A stretch of 64,000 nucleotides of DNA, from NCBI GenBank assembly GCA_023853785.1, contig JAJIRX010000859.1, positions 496,001-560,000 of the forward strand. Reading direction: 5' to 3'. Position 1 is the stretch's first letter. Each line of letters opens with the position of its first letter. Source of the DNA: Psilocybe azurescens (lineage: Eukaryota; Basidiomycota; Agaricomycetes; Agaricales; Agrocybaceae). The notes beneath the pieces were generated by a model that saw only the letters and a list, made by a program, of their open reading frames with translations, was not told the DNA's origin and made no database searches. This document shows positions 50,101 to 61,443 of the stretch, one piece after another. The position numbers were made by a program, and so were the translations under genes.

Positions 50101-51726
50101 TTATACATGAGGTAAGAAGGTGATCCAGTTGATATCTACGTATACATCCGGTGACATATCCCGCATTGCGATGAACACCTCTACTACAAGCACAACGCGT
50201 GCTAATATATATAGCGGAACACATACGTAGGAGAAAAAGAAATTTAAACTGTTATATAGGTGCTGTGTGATGTTGTAACGCAGTCCATATCCAGTGTATT
50301 CCTTTGTCTTCCAGAGTGCCTCGACCGCGATATAACAGATCGGAATACCTGCAATGAGAAGTGAACAACTGCGCCAAATCCAAAGCTCTGCGGTGGAGGG
50401 AAAGTGAAAAAACCACCCGCCACAATGTATACCACCAAAAACCATAGCAATGACAGCTATAAAGAGATTGATCAACCTTTCATCCTTCATGTTCGTCATA
50501 CGCGCATAGTAAGGCGGTAGTTTCATGAGCTTTGTATAATCGATGTACATAGGCCTCTCAAATTCGCCAGCCAGAGGAATGTCATCGTGAAGGTGTTCAT
50601 AATATTCTTCGAATTCTTGAATTTGAGAAGCGTTCTCCTTTAGACTGTGAAGCCTGCGGGATATTACTTGTAATAATCTCCAGACCGATTGGATGGCTAT
50701 ATTTGTCGAAGAAGCTGATGTTGACTTTTCTGGTGATTTGAAAAGAAACGATTTCGATATTGTGTGAGATTGTCGCGTCCAAAGGTAACGTCAAGGTAGA
50801 AGAAGCTTACCCGGCTCATAACCGATTGAATAGTAAGGCAAAAAGACGCGCTGAGGTTGGGTTTCCAGCAGCTGCACAGGAATAGGTATTCTCACATCGA
50901 ATGGCTTATCCCACCAAAAGATGTACATGAAAATATTGAGCGCTGCGAACGCCAGTGTAGCGAGCTCAAGCTCAGTAATTCCCAAACCTTGAGATTTCCG
51001 AACAATGCATTGAAGTATAAACCACGCCGTTTGGCCTGCGGCAAGGGTCTTTCCAAGACCATCGCTTTTGCTTCGATCCAAGATCTCGTCCTCTGTGACT
51101 TCAGGGAACGCGATGCGATTGGTTTCGAGAAGATATTTGAAGCGTGAATGGCATACGACGCCGCGAGGTTCCTTTCCATTGTAGAGCATAAAGCCACCCA
51201 TCTGCAGAAAGTGCCCGTGCGTCCTTGTCCACTTGTTGTCTAAAAACACATGCAGCTACAAGGTCAGCTCGAAAGAGGTAACAGCCTGGCAGCTCTCGTG
51301 GATTGCGTATAGCTCACCTGAACCGTAATCAGTATTTGCAATATCACGAGCACCGAACCATTGTCTAGCTGCCCAAAGAATAACCATCTCAGGCGTTAAA
51401 ATTGTCCAAACCATGTATTCCAAACGGCGTAGTGCATGGCGGCGCCAATTCTGCCCCATTGGAGGGATATCCGGATGAACCGAGACCCAAGAGCATGCGA
51501 ATATCGTTGTGAGACAGCTCCAAGTAATGTTCCATATAGAGCGTAGATCTGGGGAAGTATGCGGGGTGGGTGTTACCGGAGATGCCGTGTCAGCTCGAGC
51601 GAACGTCAAATCTACTGGTGAGGTGGCAGAAACACTAGTCGCAGAGCTTCGATACAAGAGCAAAACGAGCAAAACGAGGATGGTCATGGTGTGGAAAATA
51701 AAACGATTGTCCTTGCCTTGTCCCAT
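50101..51726 (-). CDS. Multi-pass membrane protein of a basidiomycete-specific family
   Basis: Uncharacterised family, abundant in agaricomycetes. The start at 51726 (MGQGKDNRFIFHTMTILVLL) gives a first hydrophobic helix, followed by SIWNITWSCLTTIFACSWVS and VHPDIPP, which recur in the family, then a membrane-facing MVWTILTPEMVILWAARQW. The middle exon has THGHFLQMGGFMLYNGKEPR, ILDRSKSDGLGKTLAAGQTA, WFILQCIVR and the signature ITELELATLAFAALNIFMYI then FWWDKPFDVRIPI. The last exons contain further helices (LINLFIAVIAMVFGGIHCGG) and end DINWITFLPHV at 50101. Function unknown; probably about seven membrane spans. Confidence 0.8.
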
Positions 51727-51906
51727 CTCATATACGTATCGACTATCGACTCTTTGCTGTGCTTGACAGTTAGTACGTGATGATCATAGCCTTCAAAAAT
51801 TTCTGTACTTGGTTTTGATAATCATCTTTAGGATTTGTGCTAAAATTAGAACAACAAAGCCTATAATTAGATATTCAATTAACGTATATAGCTATTTCTA
51901 AGACTA

Positions 51907-52534
51907 TGGAGCGCGTCACCTAGTCGCCGCTACTTTGTGACAGTGGCCAAATCGGTTGAGGTAAAAAATTGCTAACCATACTGAGGTGGGCGAGCGGGCA
52001 GGCGCAGCAGAAAAAGCTTTTTGGCAAGGATCATTCAACTCGGTACAATGTTTAGTAACAATAAATAAATAAATTTATGGTTGAGCACACCAACTAGTGT
52101 GAGTGGCGCTGTGGCAGAAAGAAGAGGCACGTTCTCGAGCGTCTTGCCCATGCCCGAGCGGCTAAACGGCACAAATCCACACCAACTTCCATTCCTAGTG
52201 TCAAAAATGAAGCAAATCATTTGATGGATCGATGCTTACCAAACCTGTTTCACAGCCAAGGCTACTCAAAAACATGTAAAGGACTGCTCGTCGATTTGAT
52301 AGTTAGATAGGATTAGATATACTATTACTATATATGGCATTTTCACGTGATCTGGCCAAATTTACAATGCCAAGAAAAAAAACTGTCAGTTTTGTGAATT
52401 TTGGAAATCAGTCTGACAGCTTGGTTCCCATTGCAAATTTAAGCATTTCTGTCAGAGGGGTAAGAAAACGGGTGAGATTTTGGATACCAATTTTCGCTGC
52501 ACAGAAGTAGCGGTGACTAGGGTGACGCGCTCCG
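51907..52534. mobile_element. TIR element (MITE-like), 628 bp, TA target duplication
   Basis: The left end at 51907 reads TGGAGCGCGTCACC-TAGTC; the right end, read on the opposite strand from 52534, is CGGAGCGCGTCACCCTAGTC. The match continues as CGCCGCTACTT/CACCGCTACTT, giving terminal inverted repeats of about 38 bp with a few mismatches and single-base gaps. Both ends are flanked by TA (51905-51906 and 52535-52536), the target duplication of Tc1/mariner-class elements. The interior has no transposase. Non-autonomous status is inferred. Confidence 0.8.
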
Positions 52535-54229
52535 TAGAGGAAACCTGACAAAACCAAGACCGACAACATTTATGTAATATAAAGAAAGCGAGCAAAATTA
52601 CATTCTATAACACTGTTAAGGTAAAAGAGAAAAATAATATTAAGCATTAATAACACATAACGCCGAGTTATTAAAAGGAGAAATTTAAAGAAAAGAGAAT
52701 TCCGGGTCTTGGGTTCAATCTATATGCATTGTTCGAGAAGGTTCCGATGATATAATGATGAGCAGGGAGAGACAGCGAGAAGTTGTGAGATGTAAGATAG
52801 TAGAACAGGGAAGAGAGAGGGAGAGAAATGTAAAGTATGAGACAACACAACAAGAGAGAGAGACAGAAGAAGAAAAAGCGAGGAGGAAGAGCGTGGAAAG
52901 GTGTGCGACGTGTATAAGGGGAAGTCGACGATATAGTAAGAAAAGTCTGGCACAATAGAAAGTGACGGTGATTATACAAAAGAAAAGAAACATAAAAATT
53001 AATAATAAGATGTACAAATAACAATTCAGTGCCCGTTCAGGCGTGGGTTAAAAAAACCAGACAAATAGAATCATTGATACAAGGAGAGGGTAGAAAAAGA
53101 AGAAAGAGGAAAAGAAGAATCCTGCGAGGCCAGGAAGTAGACGAGCCATGAGAAAAAAAAGTAGAGACAGGCATTATTAGGACCAGTTCCTCGGGTGTGT
53201 GTGGGTGGGTGGGTGGCCGAAGATTATTTATATCGCGACCAAGGACAAGACACCGCAAGCAATCAGACTGTAGTCGATGGTGGGAGGGACGAAGTGCTCT
53301 CCTGTGACCCCACCAAAGCCCATAAAGTATAAATTCCCAACCGACTGCGATCGTTGATTCCGAATACGAACAACCCAAGTGATCTGCACACGACCTGGGG
53401 GATATAAGGACAGAGGAAGCACGAGACTGGAAGAAAGGTGGACCGCCGTTTCCTTTCGTTCGTCCGATATTTCAGTCGAGTCGTCCTCTCATCCATACGG
53501 TACGACACTCTTCGCGCAGGCAGCAGGGGCAGAATATGACCACCATGCAGTTGAACCCGTTCGCGCACCCCGAAAACGCGCCATCCAACCTCGCCCGCCC
53601 GCACCGTGACGCACCCCACTTTATCTCCGAGTCCGTCCGCGCACAGGGATCCCAGGACAAGAGTAATCATCAAAGACAAGACATCGGCATCAAAAAGTCG
53701 AGTCGGCGTCCCGTTCTACGCCATGTAACCCGTCCGTCCGCGTCATGGCCCTGGCAAAGAGCAAGTATGTATAAGTATCGCTGATTGCCTTGTCCTGAGT
53801 CCTGAATCCTCGAATCCAGGCCGGGAAAAAAAGTGGAGATCCGGAATGATTTGATATCCCTTGATATCCCTTCGAATCCTCGAAATAAAAGGGGGCCGGC
53901 CATCCTTGGACGGTTTCGTCGCTGCGCGTGCGTGCGTTTCGTTTGGTGTCCTCTCCTTTCCTTCATGTCCCTGCTGCGCCGCCTTCTTCCTGGATACAAC
54001 CATCACCACCCGACGCATCCTCCACCCTCCAAAAAAAAAAGCCCAAAGCAACAAAAAAAAAATCACAAAGTAGAAAAAGAACACAAGGAACTGAAAGAAG
54101 ATACATCGAAGCACACCCAAAGATCCACACTCGTCCGCAAAAAAATGAAAATGATAACATATACAAAAGGAAGAAAAATCGACAACTCCGACCGGCGGCA
54201 TCCCACATCCAGACATACGACATGTCATG
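52535..54229. other. Intergenic with purine-rich tract
   Basis: No gene recognised. From about 52740 to 53150 the plus strand is strongly purine-biased (GAGAGA, GAAGAAAAAG blocks). The part from about 53830 to 54229 is probably the 3' flank of the low-complexity gene. Confidence 0.4.
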
Positions 54230-56912
54230 TCATACAGTGTTCGACACGGTCCTCTTGAACCTAATAGGGAGGTGCAGGTTCACATTCGTGTTGAGCATGT
54301 TCGGTCTGTTGCCGCCGTCGTTGTTGCTGGCGGTGGCGGAGGAGGTACCAGTGTGGGGTATACTCGACGTTGGTGTCGTTGCTTGGTCCCGAGATGAAGA
54401 GAGTGTAGCAGTAGACGCAGACGCGGACGTCGAGGTCGAGGTCGAGGTAGAAGACGCAGAGCCCAACGCAGCCAAAGAAGAAGCAGAAGAAGCAGAAGCA
54501 GAAGCAGCAGCAGACGCAGCCAAAACGTCCGCTATCGAAAACGCGCTCTTCGACACGTCGATCACGGCCTTCGGAGGCTCGACACCATTCGCATTCGCTA
54601 TCGCCGTCGCAGTCCGGGATCCCATTTTCCGTGTTTCTGATAACGCTGTATCCTCCTTCTCTTCCTCCTCTTCCTGGTCATCATCATCACCATCATCATC
54701 ATCATCCAAATACACCTCCACATCATTCACGACGATGAAATTCCGCTTCTTCTTCTCCTTCTTCGGCCTCTTCAGCATCGCCGGCCCTCCGCCTTGCCCA
54801 CCCACGCCCGCACCCGCACACACGCCCGCACCGACAACGTCCAAGCACAAGGGCGACGGCGGGCCCAACCCTAGCGCCGCAGCGTGCACAGGCATCACGC
54901 CCATCCCCGTCCCCGCCCCCGTCCCTGTCTTCCCGTCCCCCTCCTTCGCCCCTGCTCCCCGCCACCCCTCCCTGCTCAAGCTCTTCCCCTCCCTGCTCAC
55001 CCCTCTCCCAGCACCGGGCGCACACCCGCCGACGCGCACGACGTCCCCGCGCGAGCGCAGATTCACCTAGCCCCGCAGGGGCGGGAGGTGCGGGAACAGG
55101 CTCGTGCCCGCCCCGGGGCCTTTGTATCCATATCCACAACCATGTGCGGGCGCGGACGCTGGCTGCCGCCCCCGCTGCCTCTCCTCAGAGGGCGGCGGCG
55201 GCTGCGGCTGCGGCGGGAAATACGACCCATGCGCATCAGGAACAGGCCGCTTGAACGTCACATACGCCGGCGTCGTCATCGCCGTCGTCGCCGTAATAGT
55301 ATTTTTTCGCCCAATCCCACCGAACGCACCCCCAGCTCCGCCTCCAAGCCGCTCAGGCGAGCAATTAGCGCTCGACGCGCGCGATGAGCGCGGGCTGCTG
55401 ATATCGAGATCGACGTCGCTGTCCTCGAGCGACGCGTTCGTGAGCGAGGGCGTCGGCGGGTGCTCGTGCTCGTGCTCGTGGTCGGTGTCGGTGTCGGTGT
55501 GGAAGTCCGTGTCGGTATCGGTTGTAGTCGTTATCTCGGAGTCAGTGTCTGCGATCTGATCATGATCATGGCCGTGCTCGCCATCCACATCTTTATCCTT
55601 CTCAGGCGGCGGTGCGTTATTCATCATTGCCAGATACACGAATCCAGGTCTTATAGGCGGTGCCTTCGCTTTCGCTGTGGGGAACAAATGCGCTGCTCCT
55701 GCTCGCGATCCTGTGGTTGCGCCTGAGTTTGCGCCTGCGCCGACGACCGCAGGCGACGAGTACGAGCGGTGCGGGAACGGGAACGGCGAACGCGGTGTCG
55801 ATGACGATGTCGGCGACGAGGGCGCTGCAGGCGAGGGCGTGTATGAAGATGAAAGAGAAGGCGAGAGGATGGCGGGCGACGGCGGCGGCGCGCGCGGCAT
55901 CGGCGGTTTTTGGCGCTGGAAGCTGATCGTGTAGGGCGCGGCGGCAGCGTTGGCGTTGGCGTCTGTGGGGGACGATGGGCTGGACGCGGCGGCGGCAGCG
56001 GTGGACGATAGCGGGGACGATGCGTGTGTGTGCCAATGCGTATGCGAATGATGTCCATACCCATATCCGTGCCCGTGTCCGTACCCATACGAGTGCGGAT
56101 TCGAATACGCCGTCGGCGCATGCCCATTCACCCCGCCCCTAACCGGACTAACATCCCGCCCACCCGTCGGCGACGCGGCCCCCGAGCTCGTCTGCGACGA
56201 GCCCATCGACGACGAGTACTCCGCGTCGCTGTCGTTCTCCGCGAGGAGGGGCAGCAGGCCGATCGGCACGGCGGAGAGGTAGTGCCGCGAGGGGCGGCCG
56301 GAGATGAGGTCGCAGGGCTGGTTCGCGCGCGGGAGGGAGCGCTGGATTTCTTTGAGCTCGAGGAGGTCTCTGTAAAAGCGGTGGGTGGATGGGAGGAGGG
56401 GGAGGGGAAGAGGGTGTGTTAGTTTAGGCAGACAGACAGACAGACAGACAGGGTATATGGATATGGAGAAGAGTAGCAGTGGATGAGCAGGGTTGTGCCA
56501 ACACCAGCACCAGCAGCGGCACACGACCGCTCCCATCCAAAAATAAAACACAGAAAGAAAAAAAAAAGGTGGAAGTGGAAATGAAAATGAAAGCTCACTG
56601 GTACGTCAGCTTCCTCGCAGGCTCCGTCGGGGTGCGATCCCACTCGTCGGCTGTGTACACCTCCTCCAGCGCGCCCTCTGCGCCGAACGCGACGCACTTG
56701 CGGGACGACGTCGCGGAGCAGGTCGATGACGTCGACGCATTCGAGTTGGCGTAGAAGGGGGACGCCACGCCCGGGGAGCCGCCGCCCCCGCTGCTGCTAG
56801 CGCCGAGTGCATCATCAGCATGGGTGCTGCTGGTGGACGACGACGACGGGTGGCCATCGAGTGCGGGGGTCGGTGTCGGAGACAGCGAGGAGAACTTGAG
56901 ACACCCCTTCAT
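54230..56912 (-). CDS. Conserved fungal low-complexity protein of unknown function
   Basis: Exon 1 (56912-56599) starts MKGCLKFSSLSPTPTPALDG and carries the conserved core KCVAFGAEGALEEVYTADEW then DRTPTEPARKL. A GTGAGC donor and TTTTACAG acceptor join it to exon 2 at 56369, DLLELKEIQRSLPRANQ and HYLSAVPIGLLPLL. The rest is Ser/Pro/Ala-rich, with a Gly-Tyr-His repeat (about 56030-56100) and Asp-Thr and His-Glu repeats (about 55440-55590). A TAG at 55067-55069 follows LPPLRG, yet the same frame stays open for 278 more residues, including LKRPKKEKKKRNFIVVNDVE, an acidic run, and a final NVNLHLPIRFKRTV. An unseen intron over the TAG, or termination at 55067, are both possible. Probably nuclear or regulatory; function unknown. 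Confidence 0.65.
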
Positions 56913-58440
56913 TGGTCGTTATTATGATATGCCTGGGATTGGCGTTGGAATTGGCGTTCGTTTGGGGGATCCAGTCTAGCAGAGGGATGTGTGTAGTCTA
57001 GAGCAGAATCTAGACAGCAGTGGGTGGAGCCAGGTCCAAGGCGGATGGATCGATAAATGCAGGTGAAAACACCAGCGCCGCAACAGACCGAGCTTTTTTG
57101 TCGGGTCGTTTCGGGTGTTTGTTAACGCGACGCGAGCGCCTGAAACAACGACAAAGGGGGGTTCGGAAGGGAGCTATGTCGACGGGCTATGCAAACTCTC
57201 GGTGAAAAGAAAGCAGAAAGTGGTGTGGTTTATGACTCGGTACCTGGAATGAACTATGTATAATACTTTATATGGAACAGTGGAATACGCCAACAAATGT
57301 CCAGGGCTGCCGCTGAGTAGCGGGTGGTAAGTTCAGGCAGGTCACTTGAGCAGCAGTTGTGTCAGAGGGGCGTGGGCGTGTGCTGGGTGATGTATGTAAA
57401 GGAGAGGGGTTGTTTCGCTGGGCAATAATTGCAGTTACGAGCTGGCCTGCAAACCGCTCTTCCGTCCATTCCGTTCGGCCGTTTCATCGGATTTGTCGTA
57501 TTTTTAGTCCGAATAAGGCAGGGTTTCTGTTCTATATCTAATTAGTCCAATGTCTCCCCGCATTTCTATTCTTCTTAAGAAAGATCTTCCTCTTCTCTTC
57601 GCCTCCACTCTCCACCTCCGAACTTTCTCTTCTCTACTAGCACTTGCTCGAAGTAAAGTAATGACGCACATCGTCAAAAATCTTCGCAAAAATAGCACCA
57701 ACTATCACTATCACGTGTCTGAACTCCCAGGGACCCCACAGTCAGTGTCGCTCGGCTGGAGCCTGTTGCCTGGCTGCCGCCTGCATGCTGAAGGTCGGAA
57801 AATTTCTCCTAAACAACTGTCACCCTCAAATCAAGAAGAAAAAAAGACAAAACTCTAAAATTCCACATTGCCGGAACACCATGTCGACATTAGTGACCTT
57901 TCTCTTTTCCCTTGCTCTTGTGCTTGTCACCGTCGCTGTCATTGTCAGTCCACAATTTGCTGGGCATCCACATTAACATAAGCCGTCCACATTCTGGTGT
58001 CCACAGCACTGCGCTGCGTCTCTTTACCCCAGACTAACCAAAATAAACATCCAGGATGATGGGCCATCTGCTTCCCGCGGCGCCGCCACATCTCTTTCCT
58101 TTCCTTTCCTTTCCTTTTCTCGGAATCTTTCTTTCCCCCAAAAAAAAATATGACGGAAGAAATTCCCATGCTGATAAGATCCTCACATCCTACCCCGCCT
58201 CGAGTCCTGATAACCGACCGACAAAACCAATAACCGACAATCGACAACCCGACAAACACATCAAAAGACTTTCTGGAACCCGGATTTAGGAAGCGCCAGG
58301 AAACGCTTAGCGTATTCTCGAATTTCTCGAAGTTTCGAAAATCGCTCGCTCCGTTAACGTGGAATTTATTTGGTACGGATCCATCCATGGTCCCCTAATT
58401 TCTTTCTTTCCGCTTGCAATAAGCAATCTACATAATCGTC
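56913..58440. other. Upstream region of the low-complexity gene, no further gene recognised
   Basis: About 1.5 kb. TATA-like AT-rich segments are present (for example TATAATACTTTATATGG near 57260). Short frames at 57550-57976 lack domain character. Confidence 0.35.
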
Positions 58441-58444
58441 CGGG

Positions 58445-59537
58445 TCATCAGCATCATCGTGGATCGAGCCATCTAACCCACCGATCATAGCACAGACTGC
58501 CTGCAAATAGGGAGGAGAAGTCGGAGTACACGCAAGAACGCGGTGTTACTGATGTCCAACAGTCATAATGATGCTCGTGCTCGTGACTTTCGCCGCCCGA
58601 ATACGAATGCAAAGTTCGCACAACATCTGTAACTCACTCATTCATTTGCATTTGCATTTGCAATCTGCTCATTTCACGAAGCACGATCACGCTAGCCTCC
58701 CCTCTCCCCCACCTTCGCGTCTCCGCTGGCCATAGCTTATCGTCTGCATCACTATGCAGGATACGGCGTCCTCTGTGTCCTTGCTCATAATGGCGCTCAT
58801 GAGCATCAAGTATTGCCTACCGATGACGCGACGCGGATGGGGATGGCTGGGATCCTCGATATCGGCTCCATCGATCCCTCAGCCTCTCATGGTACTGCAC
58901 ACACTGCGCATACGCATACACGTTGGCATCATCGTGAAAGGACAGGACGCTATCCACCCCATCGATCATGGATACCTGCCAGTGTTTGCTCGTGCCCATG
59001 CTCACGACTTTTGACACCGGTGACGCCGACGCGGGTGGTTGGAAATTAGGATCCTCGACATTAACACTACTTAGCTTCATCGATTCCTCAACCTCTCTCG
59101 GAACTGCACACACCGCGCACACGCATACGCATTGGCATCGGCGTCATCGTCATCGTGACTGGATGCCATGCCATCCACACCACCAGACCACGCACATCTG
59201 CCTGCAAATATGTAGTATTGACCAGCTGAAATTCAGGATGCTGTGTTCTCGAGGGCTGACAATTCGATGATGCTCATACCCGTGACTTTCACTGCCGGCG
59301 ACGCCGACGCGGATTGTTGGGATTCCCGACATTATCTTCATCGATTCATCTCGCACCCACTCGAGTCGAGTAAGCCACCCACCACCATCAGCATCAGCAT
59401 CATCGTGAATTCCTGACATCCACCACCAAATCATGCATTAACGCCTACGAATAACGATCAGCAGAAATGCAGGATGTGGTGTCACAAATTTCATGGAGAA
59501 TCTACGATGATGCTCATGACGGACTTGAAGTCGCGGT
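58445..59537. repeat. Degenerate tandem repeat, period about 260 bp, about four copies
   Basis: The same ordered landmarks recur: TGATGCTC-TG..CGTGACTTT, GACGCCGACGCGG, GGGATCCTCGA, TTCATCGATTCCTCAACCTC, CTGCACACACNGCGCA, ACGCATTGGCATC.TCGTGA, CCATCCACACCA and CTGCCTGCAAATA. Approximate copies are 58445-58620 (partial), 58743-59011, 59012-59292 and 59293-59537. They are well diverged, with internal gaps. Frames that open through the array are by-products of the repeat. Confidence 0.7.
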
Positions 59538-60430
59538 GGTATGCTGGCACTGGCAACGCTGTGCAAGGAATGTGTGTAGTCGCGCTATACATAATCTTAG
59601 TCTTGGAGCCGCGAGCGACTACGGTCGCCACTACTAGTACTACTTACTCTATAGCATCCTCGGACGGGGGGACTCGGAAACGTTCGGAACGTTGCTGTCG
59701 ATTGCCAACTGGCATCCTCGCTCGCTCGATCGCTCAGTGCTTATACGGTGCAGTTGCAATTGCAATGCACACTACTTACGCGCATAGTACGCCAGGCAGC
59801 AGCAGCCACAAGCCCACTCAAAACTCTGCACTGTGCGTCGGAGTTGGCGATTTTTCGCTCGTGTGACCTCTAATACCCTACAATCGAATTCCAATTCAAT
59901 ATCAACACCGATATAAATGCTCCACGGGGCCCCATGCGGCGGGGGGCCCCTCCATCACTGCCAGTAGCATCGATGATCATGCAGAGCGCATATACATATC
60001 CGCATCTGCATCTATTTCTGTGGGCTATTCATTCATTTCCACATACTTTAGTAGCCGGTTCATCATTCCGCTGATAACTCTTCTCTTTCCTTTTCAAACC
60101 TTCGGAACGTACGATCCGAGGGCCTGAGCTTGAGCCCTAGGTTTCAAGCTTCAATTTCCAGCGGACTGGGACCAGACCCCAGACAAGGCGAGGAACGTCG
60201 AACACACTGACTCCAGTGCGATTTAATATCGGGATTCGGGAGAACTATTAAACCCACATCGAACTTCGAACTTCGGAATTCAAGAAGAGGCCCTGTTTAG
60301 TATATAGGTGTACGTCTATTACCCCGGACTGCATGCGTCACTCCTGATCAGTGTTAGCACTTACATAAACCACAAATTGAACGAAGGAGGGTTACCTGGG
60401 CAGGGGGCGACCCCGCCGTAATAACGTTAT
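59538..60430. other. Intergenic, no gene recognised
   Basis: No coding signal. Contains a GC palindrome-like GGGGCCCC...GGGGCCCC at about 59926-59950. Confidence 0.35.
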
Positions 60431-60537
60431 GGTACGTACCAAAATTCAAACATACTCGAGCGGGGCGCTATATATTTATATACGTAACGTTCCTGGGCAG
60501 GGCAGATAGTACTCACCGCTGTAACCTAACTACTATA
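60431..60537 (+). repeat. Direct repeat, left copy (flanks TIR element)
   Basis: GGTACGTACCAAAATTC, ATACTCGAGCGGGGCGCTAT, ACGTAACGTTCCTGGGCAGG and GTAACCTAACTAC each have a diverged counterpart in the same order at 61228-61325. A third, poorer copy may start near 60390 (TTACCTGGGCAGGGGGCGAC). Confidence 0.65.
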
Positions 60538-61227
60538 CAGTCGCGGACAATCAAACTCAACTAAAAAATCAACTTTTATTGATGGCCCTAAAAACCATCG
60601 GAATCGGTAGAATCCCATTTAAGGAGTTTCCTGACCAACTTTCAGCTCATCCTATCGAGCCATTCCCCTTTAAATTACCAATTAAGGAATGCATGCCCTA
60701 AAATATTGGCCGAATCCTTAAAAAAACCAGTAAAATCTTGAAAAATAGCGGAATCGCTTTCTTTTTTGAAGAGTGAGATGATCCTAAAGTTTGGTGGGAT
60801 TTTATCGAGCCGTTCCTCTCCAAAAAAATTCCCAAAATCCTATTACCTAAGCCACAAATCACTGATTACTTATCGTAAGGCAAAGAAGAAGGCAAAGAGA
60901 AACATTACCAGCCTTCGGAATCAATCAAAAACAGCTTCCCATGTCCATCCTGTGATTCATGGCAACCTTGATGAGCAATTATATAACGATGAAGGATGGG
61001 ACGCCAACATCTAGCACCTGGATGCCATTATCAACCCAACTTAGGTACATAAAATGTCATTGATTTTGGACAAAAATTTGGCCGATCTAAACGGCTCGTG
61101 GGAAAAAATTCGGAGGTGTGTTTTTTGACGTATTTCGATGAGCTGAACAAGAATCTGAAATCAGATTCCCGAAAAATTGCCTGGCTACCGAAATCACCAA
61201 TTTGTCGAGTTTGATTGTCCGCGACTG
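60538..61227. mobile_element. TIR element (MITE-like), 690 bp, TA target duplication
   Basis: The left end begins CAGTCGCGGACAATCAAACT at 60538; the right end, read on the other strand from 61227, begins with the same 21 bases (through the following C), then diverges. TA flanks both ends (60536-60537, 61228-61229). Ends starting CAGTCG are typical of fungal Tc1/mariner-type (pogo/Fot-like) families. The inside has one short Lys-rich frame (60766-61014) without transposase motifs, so it is probably non-autonomous. Confidence 0.82.
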
Positions 61228-61325
61228 TAGTACATACGTACCCAAAAGTCGTACTCGAGCAGGAAGCTATAAATACGTAATGTTCCTGGCCAAGGCTTAC
61301 CTCTGTAGCCTAACTACATAATATT
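61228..61325 (+). repeat. Direct repeat, right copy
   Basis: AGTACATACGTACCCAAAAG, GTACTCGAGCAGGAAGCTAT, ACGTAATGTTCCTGGCCAAG and GTAGCCTAACTAC align with 60431-60537 at roughly three matches in four. The element at 60538 lies exactly at the junction of the two copies. Confidence 0.65.
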
Positions 61326-61443
61326 CATTACTCACTCAGAAACTGAACAAGTTCTCAGATAGATTCAGACTCGAGATGATATCCCGCTCACAAATCGCCA
61401 CCAACCCCACGTATATAGTACCAGCCACATGCTCAATTCATCT

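Noticed and set aside
53928..55070. Long plus-strand open frame of 380 codons
   Set aside because: It is the antisense shadow of the low-complexity minus-strand gene; GC-rich repeats keep several frames open and it shows no domain.
58754..59434. Short frames running through the 58.4-59.5 kb array
   Set aside because: They follow the nucleotide repeat in all frames and change frame from unit to unit, so coding is not supported.
59926..59950. GGGGCCCC...GGGGCCCC palindromic segment
   Set aside because: Too short and simple to assign as a regulatory or structural element.
60766..61014. Lys-rich 82-codon frame inside the 690-bp TIR element as a transposase
   Set aside because: No DDE residues, helix-turn-helix or length expected of a transposase.
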